Below, in pieces: positions 1-11,785 of a DNA stretch of 64,000 nucleotides. The first letter of the stretch is position 1. The number at the start of each line of letters is the position of its first letter. This stretch comes from Lepidonotus clava (taxonomy: Eukaryota > Annelida > Polychaeta > Phyllodocida > Polynoidae), in the NCBI GenBank assembly GCA_936440205.1, contig OW387148.1, forward strand, positions 37,979,003 to 38,043,002, read 5' to 3'. The notes under the pieces were generated by a model. The model was not told the DNA's origin and ran no database searches. It worked only from the letters and a program-made list of their open reading frames with translations. The translations under genes and the position numbers were made by a program.

Positions 1-515
1 TGACAACAGCATGACACTGTGACAGTAGCACCTGAACCAGTGACAGAGACACCTTAACCCGTGACAGCAGCACCTGACACTATGGCAAAGGCACCAGAAA
101 CTGTGACAGAGGCACCAGAACATGTGACAGCGGCATTCAAACCTATGACAGTTGCATCTAAACCTGTGACAGCGGCATCTAACACTGTGACAGCATCATC
201 TAACACTGTGACAGATGCATCTAACACTGTGACAGATGCATCTAACACTGTGACAGGTGCATCTAACATGCGCGGATCCAGGGCGGGGGGGCCAGACGGG
301 CCTTGCCCCCCCATGTTAAATCATGTTTATGGGGCCCCCCTCCCCCTGTACATTCATGTTTGTGGGGGGGGGGGGGGGGGGGGGGGGGCTCTAAGAAGTT
401 CTGGAACCCCCCCCCCCCCTGTCTAACACTGTGACAGTGGCACCTGAACCTGTGAGAGGGGCACCTCACACTGTGACAGCGGCACCTGGACCTGTGACAA
501 CAGCACATAACAGCA
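1..515. repeat. Degenerate 21-bp minisatellite with internal poly-G insertion
   Basis: The unit is about 21 bp, built around GTGACAG followed by a GCATCTAACACT-like or GCACCTGAACCT-like half. It recurs from the left edge to about 267 and again from about 421 to 510. Because the period is a multiple of three, frames stay open on both strands, which explains the apparent Val-Thr-Ala/Asp-Ala-Ser repeat peptides. Positions about 268-420 interrupt the array with a GC-rich block that starts near a GCGGATCCAGG-type motif and includes a 25-G run (364-388) and a 13-C run (407-419). I see no splice sites or start that would make this a gene, although a low-complexity coding exon running off the left edge cannot be excluded. 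Confidence 0.75.
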
Positions 516-3500
516 ACCACTCTGTCTAATGCCATTCACCTTCCCCGCTGACTGCGTCCTTAGAGCCGACCAGGCATGACGAGGTAATTAAAGCTGGCTG
601 TAGGTAAGTGTGTCAGCGGGACGCTGGGGAGTTACAGCTGAGAGGCTGGCTGGGTGTGTCACCAAGGATAAGAATGGACCACCTACTTAGGCTATAGTTT
701 GAACAGAGAGACTAATGTTAAAACTCTGGTTAGACATGAGGATGAACGAACCCTCTTGTGTATTGTAAGATATAGACACGCTGGTATTCCCATCTTGTGT
801 ATATTCTCAGCCTATTTGTTATTGCTTTTGAGGATAGAAGGCCTATATATGTATTGATATCCTTGACATGTACGTATGCATGGGTCAATTGTCTGATTTC
901 CTGTTCCCGAAAGGCACATTAACCCACATTCAATGCATTTGTTTCTCTCAAACATTTATCCCCTTTAGTTATTAAGGTTATTTTAGTGTGAGCGTTTCCA
1001 TATTTCCCGTGTGTACTATTACTATTTTATAGAACACCCTCGATTGATATATAGTTTCTACTCTACACAAGAGGGTGATATTTACCCTCGTGTGTATATC
1101 AAAAGTACCCTCGTGTGTACGCCTACATCCTCGTGTGTACACCCAAACCTTCCGCTGAGGCTGTCACCGTAACCCTACAGTTATTATGACGAGCCCTCTA
1201 CCTCCACGGCCTGTGTTACCTGGTATTTACCTGTGCTAATTACAGGTGAGATGTTGTACCCACCTGACAGAGGTGCAGGAGATCTGCGGCCGCTTCTGGC
1301 CACAGGGCATAGCTTAAATCCCGATATGTACAGGAAACCATCCGTCATTTAGTAAGGTGGGTCAATCGTTCCTCCTCCTCTTCCACTTCACACTGCACGC
1401 CCATCTAATTAGTATATATTAGGTATGACGGAGGGTAGAGGGTTGATGTAGAACAGTTTGCCTGTTACTCTCTCCGCGGTCACGGCACCCAGTTTAAACT
1501 GACCTCCTGTTGGGCAACCGGCCAATGAGAAGGGGCGTTACGGAGCAGCCCGGCCGGCGTTACCATGGTGATAAGTGATGGCGTGGGGCGGCCATGTTGG
1601 GAGGTGGGCTGAGTAAACATGGGGAACCCGCCTTGGGTCTAGTGAATACTCTAATGCTACCTCTATAGTGCACCTGTCGGCACCATACCCATATATTGGT
1701 CCGACAAGGTTCTGAGAAGTACCTTAAAAGAGCCGCGGCTTAGATTTCTAGTTGTCTGAAAAATTAGCCATCACGTGTTCCCATGCAAACTAAGGCCTTT
1801 ACATAGTGAGGATACTGGTGGTCTTTACTCTGGGAAAGTTGAACTCTAAAAAAGATTTCATAACTTTTTGATACACAAACCACAGAAGTAAACATAAGGT
1901 CAAAAGTAAGGCGTGCTTTAAAATTAAAGAAGGCCTTGAGCTGAATTAGGTATTTAGTAAGTTGGAAGAACACGCAGACCGAGTTCCTATGTGAAGTAGC
2001 AATAGGCCCTACATGCGCTTAAAAAGGTGTGTGTAAAATTAGCAGTTTTACAGTTCTCAGAAGCCGCCTCTTAGTGCACCTGTCCTGACCATCTGGGCAG
2101 GGGGTGGATGGGGGCTTAACGTTTAGCATAACAGACATTTAGGCCTACCTGTGTTTAGACTGTATAGGCGGGGGTTAGTTCAGGTAAACTGCATTGATGA
2201 ATGCAATTTCCGCCGCTGACAGGCAAAGTTGGCACACTTATTAGGAAAATACGAGTCCTAAATGGACCTTGACGATGTTAAACGTTTTATTGGTCCTGAA
2301 GTAAAATACCCATTAGATATCTGTGCATTGATATTGTACCTACCGCTCACCTGATGTGACTGATTGCACATTGCTAGCTCAAATAACCCGTATATGATAG
2401 GGCCTAGGCATATGCACAGGATTAAGGCGAGTCTTCCCATATTGGTTTGACTTTGGCTTCTTTATTTGTCGTTTTATGTAACTTCTGAAGGTAGACCATT
2501 TTGAAATATATATATATGAACATGAAACATCTATCTAAACCAACATTATTGATTTTGTTTACTCAAGTCTTAACAAATGTATAAATCAGGACCCTCATAT
2601 GACATATAGATGTATGATGGGTTAGTAACATAACATCATGAGCTAACGGCCCTTTGTCACTTATACTGACTCTATCGCTTTACAGACTTTTAGTGTTTTA
2701 GCATATATACAGACTCATTTCCATAATGGTCGTCTCTGGGCACTAATTAATCAGCATACCCCCCCCCCCCCCTCGCCTGCCTCCCCGTCCACTGTCGACA
2801 CTCTTTAAGTACTAAGTGGTGAGACTATGTAGTGTATGGGACTCCTGATCTAGGCTGCCATCTGGTGTCTCCCATAGAAACCACTATACAGGAGAGAAGA
2901 GAGGTCATAAATGCCTAGATGTATATACTGTAATAATATAGAGCCCTGCACTGCGGCGACTTGGGAAATAACGTGCCTGGCTCTTATGAAAGACTACCGG
3001 TACACTGTACTCCCTTTTATTTTTGTGAAGTAGATGAATAGAATACACATGGGCATAACTCGAAAATGTCTTCTCTGTCATCTTTTTAATTCCGTTTAAA
3101 TATGGAATCTAAATCAATTGGTGCCTAGTTTGTTGAATTATTTATATAGTTATATCCGGCCAACCTTTTAGGGTTCTTTCCAGACTGAGAGGTGCCTAGA
3201 TCTGATATCGTACGTTCACGAACAGATCTGTATATTAGCGAAGTCCTAGACCTAGGCGTTCTATAATTGCTTCTTTCCACACCTGACACCTTTTTAGAAG
3301 GTAGAAAAACGCAGGGAACCCGCATCAGTTCAACAGGTGGCTAATCAAACAGGTATTCCCTATACCTGACTGCTGCTATACGATACCTGTACTCTCACAA
3401 GCCACCTTCCACCATCCTATCACCTTTCAGATATTCCAATCTCACTTGCTGTTGCCGGAACTCTATTGGAAGATATTGTTTTGTACAGGAAACAGAAATA

Positions 3501-3679
3501 AAAAACAAACAAAAAACAAAAAACAACTTTATCCCTGCCCTTATATGGACAGATACATTATATATAGGCCTAATATATAAACCTTACACTGCTACAATTA
3601 TACAGGCATGTGAGATCTGATTTATGCACCTTATTGGTTCATAGACTGATAGAATCAGTAGACTTTCTAAGTCATATCT
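516..3679. other. Non-coding stretch, no gene seen
   Basis: AT-rich single-copy-looking DNA with no open frame of coding character. It contains a promoter-like motif cluster (listed separately near 1.5 kb), a CTCF-like motif near 2,855-2,867 and a 14-C tract at 2,759-2,772. Confidence 0.6.
1490..1620. promoter_or_regulatory. Promoter-like GC-rich island (CCAAT, RFX-like site)
   Basis: A short GC-rich island in AT-rich flanks. It contains a CCAAT box at 1522-1526 (GGCCAATGAG) and an X-box-like GTTACCATGGTGAT at 1559-1572, whose first half is canonical. A GGCCATGTTGG element follows. The combination is typical of animal TATA-less promoters, but no transcript start or adjacent exon could be identified, so this is inference from motifs only. 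Confidence 0.3.
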
Positions 3680-3800
3680 ATTCTAGATGGCGGCTAATGA
3701 AGCTGTTGCCATGGCAACGGCTTAAGGCCTCGCTCTCATGCTTCGCGAAGACCTGCGAGATCACACGAGATCACGCGAGATCAGGGGCGATCACGCGAGA
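3680..3800. promoter_or_regulatory. Promoter-like cluster: YY1 site, perfect RFX X-box, CGCGAGA decamers
   Basis: A YY1-type AGATGGCGGC lies at 3685-3694. A perfect palindromic RFX X-box, GTTGCCATGGCAAC, lies at 3705-3718. From 3751 to 3800 there are five decamers of the form TCACGCGAGA, one per 10 bp. YY1 and X-box sites close together are characteristic of proximal promoters, and X-boxes are enriched at ciliary genes. The driven gene is not visible: no convincing exon follows in either direction within 2 kb. Confidence 0.4.
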
Positions 3801-4902
3801 CTGGTGGTCTGGGGGTGAGGTCGCCGACCTGCTGTGGACAAGCAACTGGTATTGGAGTGGTCTCAACTTACTGTTCTGTCAAATCACTCTTACTGCCTGA
3901 GGAGGGAAAATGGCCGCTGTACCAGTGTATTGTAGTCAGCAGCGCTGCTTTTTCACCTGGCGACTCTACCTTGAACCAACGCTGTAACTATAGATGAATA
4001 ACAGACACGCAAATGAAAGATATTACTAAGCATGGGTGTAGTGCCATGTGAACGGATTAGGCTGGTAACCAGCAATGTTTGCAGCGATGATTGTGGCGGA
4101 GTCAGATGCTGCAACGGTATACTGTAACCGTACGTGTGAGGCAGGAGACTCAGGGGCTGGGTAGGGCCTATTTACAATGCATGCCAATGCAGGTATGCTT
4201 ACATTTATCCACACATACACTTACTCTTGCACTGTGACGAGGCATATACCTAAACGGAGAGACCTACTAAAAGTAGTCTTATTGAATCAACCTAAGCGTA
4301 CATGAAATCGCATGTGCAATGTTTGTAAGCATACATGTTGCTTTGTAATTGTACATGGGAACAGTGTCGGTCTGGTGAGATAATTAGTCATTTTATGATC
4401 TACATACCTCTTGCTAGTTTGAGAGACTAGCGGACTTGGATAATACTAGAGTCTAGTGAGATAATCTTCCTCTAGAGCCTCCACTCTCCAATCAGCACAC
4501 CGGGACTGTCGTGTCCTGCTGCCTCAGGCATTAGGTACAGAAGATCAGCTTGGAGGGCTGCTCAGCGGAAGCCTAATCTCCCCACTCCCATCCACTCCCG
4601 GGTAACAAGCCCTGTCCCACCCAGCCCCCTCCACCTCACCAGGACAGCAGCAATCCGTCTGTCGTTAACAAGAGTCAGAGGCCGTCACATTGCGATCCCA
4701 ACCTTTTTACTACAGGCAAGAAAGGGGCGTGGTTTTTGTGACTGTGAGTAGTCCGGTAACACTGTTTTGTCACAGGAAAAAGTACTCTTTCAAGGAAGCT
4801 CTGCACTGATTCGCAGATTGATTAATCAAAATCCAGTGTTGTTATCAAGTACATGTAATGTATATCTATAAGATTTCCCTATGTATATATAAAGGTACAA
4901 AA

Positions 4903-4904
<2 letters not shown>
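3801..4904. other. Non-coding stretch with one copy of a dispersed repeat
   Basis: No coding frame is convincing. Positions about 3,935-4,075 resemble 7,690-7,830: they share an AACGCTnTAACnATAGA core, then GATAACAGACAC-like sequence, ATTACTA and GGTAACC blocks. This suggests an old interspersed repeat. Confidence 0.5.
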
Positions 4905-4987
<83 letters not shown>

Positions 4988-4999
4988 GTGTGTGTGTTG
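4905..4999. repeat. (GT)n microsatellite
   Basis: About 40 uninterrupted GT dinucleotides to 4985, then a short interrupted tail. The apparent poly-His/Thr peptides on the minus strand are products of this array. Confidence 0.97.
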
Positions 5000-5808
5000 A
5001 TATGTACAGATCAATATAAAGTTCACAAAAAAAACGTATTATACGCAATTGTCCTGTCTTGTTACACCCTCTTTGCCATCAAAATGTCTTTCAGGGGTCA
5101 TCAAATAAGCTTTGCCCCTCCTAAACTTCTCAGACTAAAATTCTTCCGGGGTTGGCTTTTTACTATTTTACCTTTTTATCCTACTACAGTGCTACAGTAG
5201 AGCATAAATCTAATTCAAATGGTCCTCCTCCCTGATTAGCCAAGGCCTGAGGGCGCAGTCGCTCCTACAGTCCCACATCATTAGGATGGGCCCTACAAGA
5301 TCTAGGCCTGATTGCATTTCGGAGGGAGTGCCAGAAGCTGTTCCTCTCGCACTCTTAACGATATCAAACTAAGAATAGGCTCTTCAGACGATTCACGTTT
5401 TCTAAACATATTGTGATATAAGGGAATAAAGTTGAAGTACAACATTGGCCTTCTAAATTACATGGCGCATATATAATTTGTATGTCTACTTTAGTGTATT
5501 ACCGACAATCATTCAACCAAAGTAGCCTGGTAGCCTTACAAATGAAACAGACAAAGATAAGTCTCTGAGATATATATCATATATGTTTAATGACTGAGAT
5601 ATAAAGTGTAGTATACTATATCTCTATAATTAGCTTATAGTGTATAATTTCGTATATCTGTATGGTTAAACGTAAGACTTCTGATGCCCTATGTAACTCT
5701 CCCTCTCCATGCTGAGTGAATCAGTTATCTGTGTATACTGTGGTACAGTCCTACCATACTAGGTGTTCAGGGCTGTGTACTACAGTCTAAGTGAATCAGT
5801 GTGTGACG
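5000..5808. other. Non-coding stretch, nothing recognised
   Basis: AT-rich DNA with no open frame of coding character and no repeat that I could match elsewhere in the window. Confidence 0.5.
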
Positions 5809-5880
5809 GGGCACGTGGCCAGCCCTCACGTGACCGGCCTCACGTGACTACACCGACATGGCCGCCTACCCACATGTCGG
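5809..5880. promoter_or_regulatory. Triple CACGTG (E-box) cluster with YY1-like motif
   Basis: CACGTG cores lie at 5812-5817, 5827-5832 and 5841-5846, spaced 15 and 14 bp. Two are in the extended CTCACGTGAC context preferred by USF/MITF/TFE-type bHLH-ZIP factors. A YY1-like ACATGGCCGCC follows at about 5857. This looks like a promoter or enhancer core; no adjacent exon was identified. Confidence 0.4.
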
Positions 5881-6059
5881 CGGGTCACTGGTATGCTAGG
5901 GTTAAAACTGGAGAGGGGTAGAGTGTTGATTTTGCCCATGGATGACCAAAGATTAACTTGGTGGTCGGTGGTGGCTACACTCAGTTAACTTGGTTGGTAA
6001 AATAAAACTCCCCTGTGGTAGTGTAGAATGTCCCACTAAGGTCATACCGGTCGTCGAGC

Positions 6060-6330
6060 GTGTCGCGTGGGGTGCGCGACGGTCGCGTGCCTGCGTGAGG
6101 GACACGCGACTTGTGTGGACCTTTTAGTGCGACCTAAAGTCACCGCACCATTCCTCACAACACATTTGGGATCTAAACAACCCCTTCACACCAAATCTTG
6201 CGAAACCCACCGTGCATTGCTGCCGTATCGGTTCATTCCGACTTTCCCGACCCCTAACGACCTCTCGCGGCTATCGCGGGAACGAGGCTGCGCTGGGGCA
6301 TCACGTGACTGCGGCGCATGCGCAGTGGAT
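6060..6330. promoter_or_regulatory. CpG-rich island with E-box and NRF-1 palindrome
   Basis: GC- and CpG-rich block. A CACGTG lies at 6302-6307 and a palindromic NRF-1 type GCGCATGCGC at 6314-6323, 6 bp apart. NRF-1 sites of this form mark many animal housekeeping promoters. Several frames are open on both strands through 6,067-6,591 only because the block is GC-rich. No start, splice site or codon bias singles one out. Confidence 0.4.
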
Positions 6331-7689
6331 CGCGTGTCTGCGCAGGTTGGTTTTGGAGGGGCGTGGGGCGGTTGGGACCAGCAGGGAAAGGCAGGGGCAG
6401 CGATGGGGGCCGCCTTCACAAGGGCCAAGACACACAGGGCCAGCTTTTGGAGTGTTGTTTTGCCCTTTTGGGTCCCTCTTTGCACGAGGAAATGGCCCCA
6501 AACACGCAGAGTAAACTCGCACCGAGAGATCCCGATAAGGACTGACGGCTCTTTTTTCATATGGTTCAGAGTTTTGGGTGACTTCTTTTAAAGTAGAATC
6601 TATAGGGGTGCCTTTTATTTTTGGGGTCCCATTTTGTCGAATTTTAGAAATCATTTTCATGTTGTCTCCCTGCCCCATGTCATTATCTTTTTAAATGCTA
6701 TGTCACATGTCATCAAGGCCAAAAATGCCCATGTTGCCATATTGAGTTAAAGGGTGTAAGGACATTACAGGGAGTCGGATGGACCCATAGATACATGTAC
6801 AAAAAATCCTCTATTTGCCACATAACCCCAAGGCCAACCAAGTTCCCCTTCCTAATGGACTGCTGTGACTGTGCCAGGGTTAGATACGCATTGGGCCGTG
6901 ACCTCAAAAGCCAGCCTGACGAAACCATAACCTTCATAATAGAATACCCGCATACAGTGTAGCCATAAGGCTTAACACCCTACCACAAGTATGTATGAAA
7001 GAGGCTGTTTTCATGCAGGTTGCCTTTTGTCAGCCTACTCCTGTCTGACCACATGGGGAACCCTGAACTAACCCTAAAGACATAAAAGCCCCATACCCAC
7101 CAGAACTATTGACTATACCCTGATTGTCTTGCCTCAAGTGATGAGTAATCGGCCTCAAGTATATGATATTGAAATATACATGTTTGATCTGAATTGCTGC
7201 AATAACTGGCAAACTTTTAGAAGGAATTCTACTAAATACCGAGCGAATAATTTGCCAATCAAACTCAGTGTGTATGCAGGGGCTTAAGTCTCAAGATAAG
7301 TGCAAAGCATGTTCCATGTAGAAGACCACAGTCTGGTCCCTCACTTGGCTTCCAACTTCTATCAAAATTCACTTCTATCAATTTTTTTTGAAACGTTAAA
7401 ATCAGCCTTTAATCCATTGAGAACCATTTTTGCCCTAGCAAAACCCCGCCTATTCAAATCCCCGGATCAACCACTGGTTTGGCAGAGGTCAAGAGACTGA
7501 GCTGACCTCAGAGCGAGGCTAGGTGACCTGAGAGTGAGGCTGACCGGAAGTGAGATGGATAGGGGCATATATCAATGGCCTAGCAAGCCGAGGCAGACAG
7601 TGAAGACGTCTTGAGAATAGACTGGGGGTAGGAGTAGAGGAACTCACCCCAATGGAAGATGTATGAGATGAGGTTAGAAACCCTGTAGG
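6331..7689. other. Non-coding stretch, nothing recognised
   Basis: Open frames to about 6,590 are short, present on both strands and without domain signals. The rest is AT-rich and unremarkable. Confidence 0.45.
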
Positions 7690-8160
7690 TCCTTCATACT
7701 GTATTCAGTGGTACTGCATAATGTTGCTACTCTACCTCAAAGCAACGCTTTAACAATAGACGGATAACAGACACTGATCTTAGGGAGATTACTACATATG
7801 TTAGTAGTTTGTTGGTAACCCGCAAAATCCAGAATTTGTGTTTGTTTGTTTTGTTTGTTGGGGTAGTTTAACATCTGGTCAACCACACAAGGTTCATTCC
7901 AGACTGCACAAGGTAATGCCTTTCATTGATTGCATCTATGATATGATTTAGAAGAAACCCTCCACCGGGTGCGATACCCTACTCAATTTGAAAAGTGGCA
8001 AGGGGTCTTTAATGTGCAATGTCCCATAGAAAGGACACCGCACATCCAGCCTTTGATGGATCGGAAGGTGTGGTAGAATCATGGGGTAACCTATTATCGC
8101 AACACCTGCCGGCAACTAGCCACACTTGGACCCTGGTGCCACTACACATGCTTGGAGGAG
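7690..8160. repeat. Fragments of dispersed repeats
   Basis: Positions 7,690-7,830 match 3,935-4,075 (shared GATAACAGACAC, ATTACTA and GGTAACC blocks). Positions about 7,960-8,100 carry a CTACTC..GAAAAGTGGC..TTTAATGTGCAATGTCCC segment that resembles tails of interspersed elements in marine invertebrate genomes. The latter is a recollection, not a database match. Confidence 0.3.
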
Positions 8161-11100
8161 GCTGATCTCGGTCCAAGGTCCATGAATAGTTAAAGACCCG
8201 CTGGGGTCTGCCAAGTCAGACCTGTATTTATACCTCTCTGACTCACTCTAGGCTCGACCAGCTAACTGCCTGTTGCGCTTGCATCAAGCTATAGGCACTT
8301 TCAGAACAAGTAGACCTTATTTTTACTACAACCAGTTTCCATTAAGAGAGCAAACAAAGGCCCTTTTCTTTGGTTATGTAATAGTGTCAAGGCTTCTCTA
8401 GGGTGGACTTGTGCCAAGATATTTTAATAATTTGTTTCATTATCAAAAAAAGCAGTTGCAAATCTAATTTATTTTAACCTAAAAGCTTAATGAAACATGT
8501 GACAAACAAATATGTGCTTCCCATTTCAAGTATTACCTATTTTATAAGTATCTGAACTATAAAAGGCTACAGGGAAAATACCCCAGGAGTGTCCTTCATT
8601 TTGTATCCCCAGCCTGGTTTGCAGCCTCTGTCCGCCAGATGGCGTGGTGTGGAATCTCCCCTATTGTCCCCGCCCCCTCCAGGTGGGCGGGCCCCTATCT
8701 GGATGCAGGTCTGGGTCTGTCCCAATGAGTCGGCTCTAAGTGGGTTTGTTCCGTCTGGGAGGCAATCTACGGCTGGCCGTGGGGGGAGGGCCGCCCGCAT
8801 ACATCACACCCCCGAGCAGAATACCTCTTAGGCCAACATTATGGAATTGTGCTTTCTTTCTATGGACCGGAAGGTTGCACAAAAAAAGAAAGTGAGAAAG
8901 AAAGGTGGTCAGGAATGGTTTCTGTTTTCCATATAATCTTGGTACGAAAATAACAGAACTTTTGAAGAGAAAATAAATTGTCAAGAAAAAAGAAATCTAG
9001 GGAAAATCTTGCAAACTGCAACCCCCCCCCCCCCCCCCCTCTTATACACACACGCTTTTACAGTCAGCTGGAAATAATTTTCGTGTTCTAGACTGGCCTT
9101 AGCGCTCGTGATATAGACAAAGATTCTACTACCTTTTAGAGCGGGTAGACTCCTTTCTCATAAGAGGTTTGGGATGTAAAACTGTTCTCAATCTTTAGTC
9201 ATTTCATTGAAACATTGTGCCAGGCACTTCTAAAAGGTAAAACAGCCACTTTTACACATTGCTGGGGTAGTACAGTTGTGGTTTTAAGAGACAAAGAGAC
9301 CAGTCAGCTCGACTCCTTTCATTAATCACAATAGGAATCTGGAATCTTTCAATGGAGAAAGCGGGTCAGTAATCTCTGCCTGGAACAGTTGATCCCTCCC
9401 TGGACCTTTTGGTCAATGAACCACAGCTCTATCACTGAACTTCCCCTTCTTCTTACCTCTTTCCTCATTAAGTGGTCGAAAATATATTCTGACCTTAATC
9501 TGAACCAAAGTGATCCATACAGGCCTACCTGCTCGGTATAGATGGTAAGATACTCACCTGAAAGAACAAAAGGAAACATGACATCAGTATATTACACATT
9601 GGGATTATAATTTATACACATACAGTATTGTTTTGAACTTGAAACATGGAATCATTATGCAGGGTGCTTACCAGTTTCTGACTTTTCATTGAACATCTTT
9701 TTCAGACAGATGTCCAAAAAGACCTTTACTTATTGTTATATATAACATTGGTAAATTAACAAAATATTGTTTTTTTTAATATGATTTTGTCCTGTTGTAA
9801 TGTACTACCACATTTTCTGACACAAAAGAACAGTAGTATTCCCTGGGTCCCAACTTCCCCTACTCAAAACGATCTGAATAGAAATATGTTTTTTTTGTGG
9901 ACTCATAGGAAGCAGAATCCAACAGACAAACATAAGTTGATAAGTAATGGACCACTCCTGGAGCAAGATGTCTGTAACAAACCAGGTCATAATCCGTAGC
10001 ATGTCCCTTGGACAGGACACTGGTCCTGGGATTTTTGGATTAACAAAACCACAAAGCTACTACTCAGCAAAATCTCCAGCTAGAATGAATCACATATTCC
10101 AGCATAATTATAGCAAAAAGTAAGTTATTGCTAGTTCAGCAATGAAGTACACCCTGCAAAAGTCTACATGCTTCCCGTCCACCCACCCTACTGCGAACAT
10201 AGATATTTTCGTGGGTATACATTTTCGTGGACTTGAGAAGAAAGTTACACTCGCTTGCATTTACATTCATACTACATGGATAACCATACGGTCTCTAATG
10301 CACAACATAATTTCGCTATGTACATACTTATTTCAAGTGTATTTCACAAACGCGAACCAGGCGGAATTTTTAAAGCGCAAACATAAACACACTCACAGTA
10401 TTTTTACTTCACCCCCCTCACCCGCAGACTTTAATGGGCTCTGAAACTCTCACATATTGCATGTCAGTTGGTAATATCACCTTTTTCCCCTTTGCCACCA
10501 CTCCTCCCATTCCCGGCTCCCAAATACCACTCTACAGGCCTGCTGACTAAGAAAGGACCAATTTTGTTCTTGAAAGGATAAAAGCAATATGGTTTTAACA
10601 ACCTGACTGCTTTAATGTGTCATAATGTAAGATGTCACTAGGAAAATATGTTTAATATTCATAGGAACGTACTACGGTATGGCAATTCGCTCTTATTATC
10701 GGGTATAACAAACATAAAATTCTAAGTTTTTAGGTGATTTCTTGGTGGGTAGACCTATAGGTCTAGGTGCGTGCTGACAGCGGCGGCTGGACCAGCTCCA
10801 GTCTTATACACTTTAACGAGTGTTTCTAAGGATTACCCACTGCTGAAGGAAAGCCTCGCAGCAATCGGACTCCAGGCTTTGGCCGATTCGTGAGGCTTGT
10901 ATCTAAATATGTTGGACTTGCCTGATCTCAAACAATTTTATACTTTCAGAAAAGTTTTGCAGGGTCGAGTAAATTGACGCTTCATGTTGGTTCTGATTGT
11001 GTAAACTGAGCTCAGGAACGTGAGTCAACGACCATGAAAGAACTCTAGTACCACCATGGTTATCTGAATTTATTGTGAAATGCCCTCCAACGGAAGATTA

Positions 11101-11584
11101 ATTTTAACGAAGGACTTCAGCATGTCGGTTTATTTTCAAATAAATTCAAATTAATCTAAAATCTTCAACGAAGTTAGTCACTCGTTGAGTAGGTTTTTAA
11201 AAGCTACAACACATTTTGAATTTCAATATTTACCAAGAGGCCTGTTTGAGCGAAAAACAAATATGAGAACTCAATACCTGGTGGGTGCTGGTGCGTGACA
11301 AGTAAGCCCAATATGCAGCACGTACTAAAATATACTGAAATATTCACGGCTTTCGTGTCCGTGTTCCCACTACCCCACCGGGTAATACAGACTACTGAGT
11401 ACATCCCGGGGAAAAATATCCACCCTCAGCTAACCTGGCTGCACCGAATTCCACAGAGTTGGGTCATAACATTGATAAATCAACGCGTTACTTGTTACTT
11501 TTTGTAATTGAAATCAATAATCTGAATGGATGTACATGCATTCTTTTAATCTATGGATGATCAAAACATAGAAAATAGGATATA
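8161..11584. other. Non-coding stretch; CTCF-like motif and poly-C tract
   Basis: No supported gene. It includes a CTCF-like CCGCCAGATGGCG at about 8632-8644, an 18-C tract at 9022-9039, and an isolated CAGGGTGCTTAC at about 9660 that matches the end of the hAT-like element at 54,257. Confidence 0.5.
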
Positions 11585-11785
11585 ATCTATGTGGATCCTA
11601 GGGGAGGGGGTCCAAAGCCAAAGGGTTCTGACCATCCATTTTAGTGGGGACTGAAACTACAAAAACAGAAAAAAAACCGCCTACTCTGTGCACGCGGATA
11701 TGGGGCATTTGAGTCCATATGCTGATCCACTCTTTTAAAAATCTTTGATCCACCTTTATTAAAATCCTGGATCCGCCCTTTATAT
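11585..11785. mobile_element. Candidate non-autonomous element with GGATCC-containing ends
   Basis: Begins near GTGGATCCTAGGGGAGGG and ends near CCTGGATCCGCCCTTTA, giving loosely inverted ends around a GGATCC core. The start of the block that interrupts the minisatellite at about 268 has a related GCGGATCCAGG motif. No target duplication is clear, so the boundaries are approximate. Confidence 0.3.

Noticed and set aside
54-535. Ala/Thr/Val repeat peptides at the left edge
   Set aside because: Open because the minisatellite period is 21 bp; both strands are equally open.
6067-6678. Overlapping 100-174 codon frames on both strands
   Set aside because: GC-rich block with few stops in any frame; no splice signals, no domain, no preferred frame.
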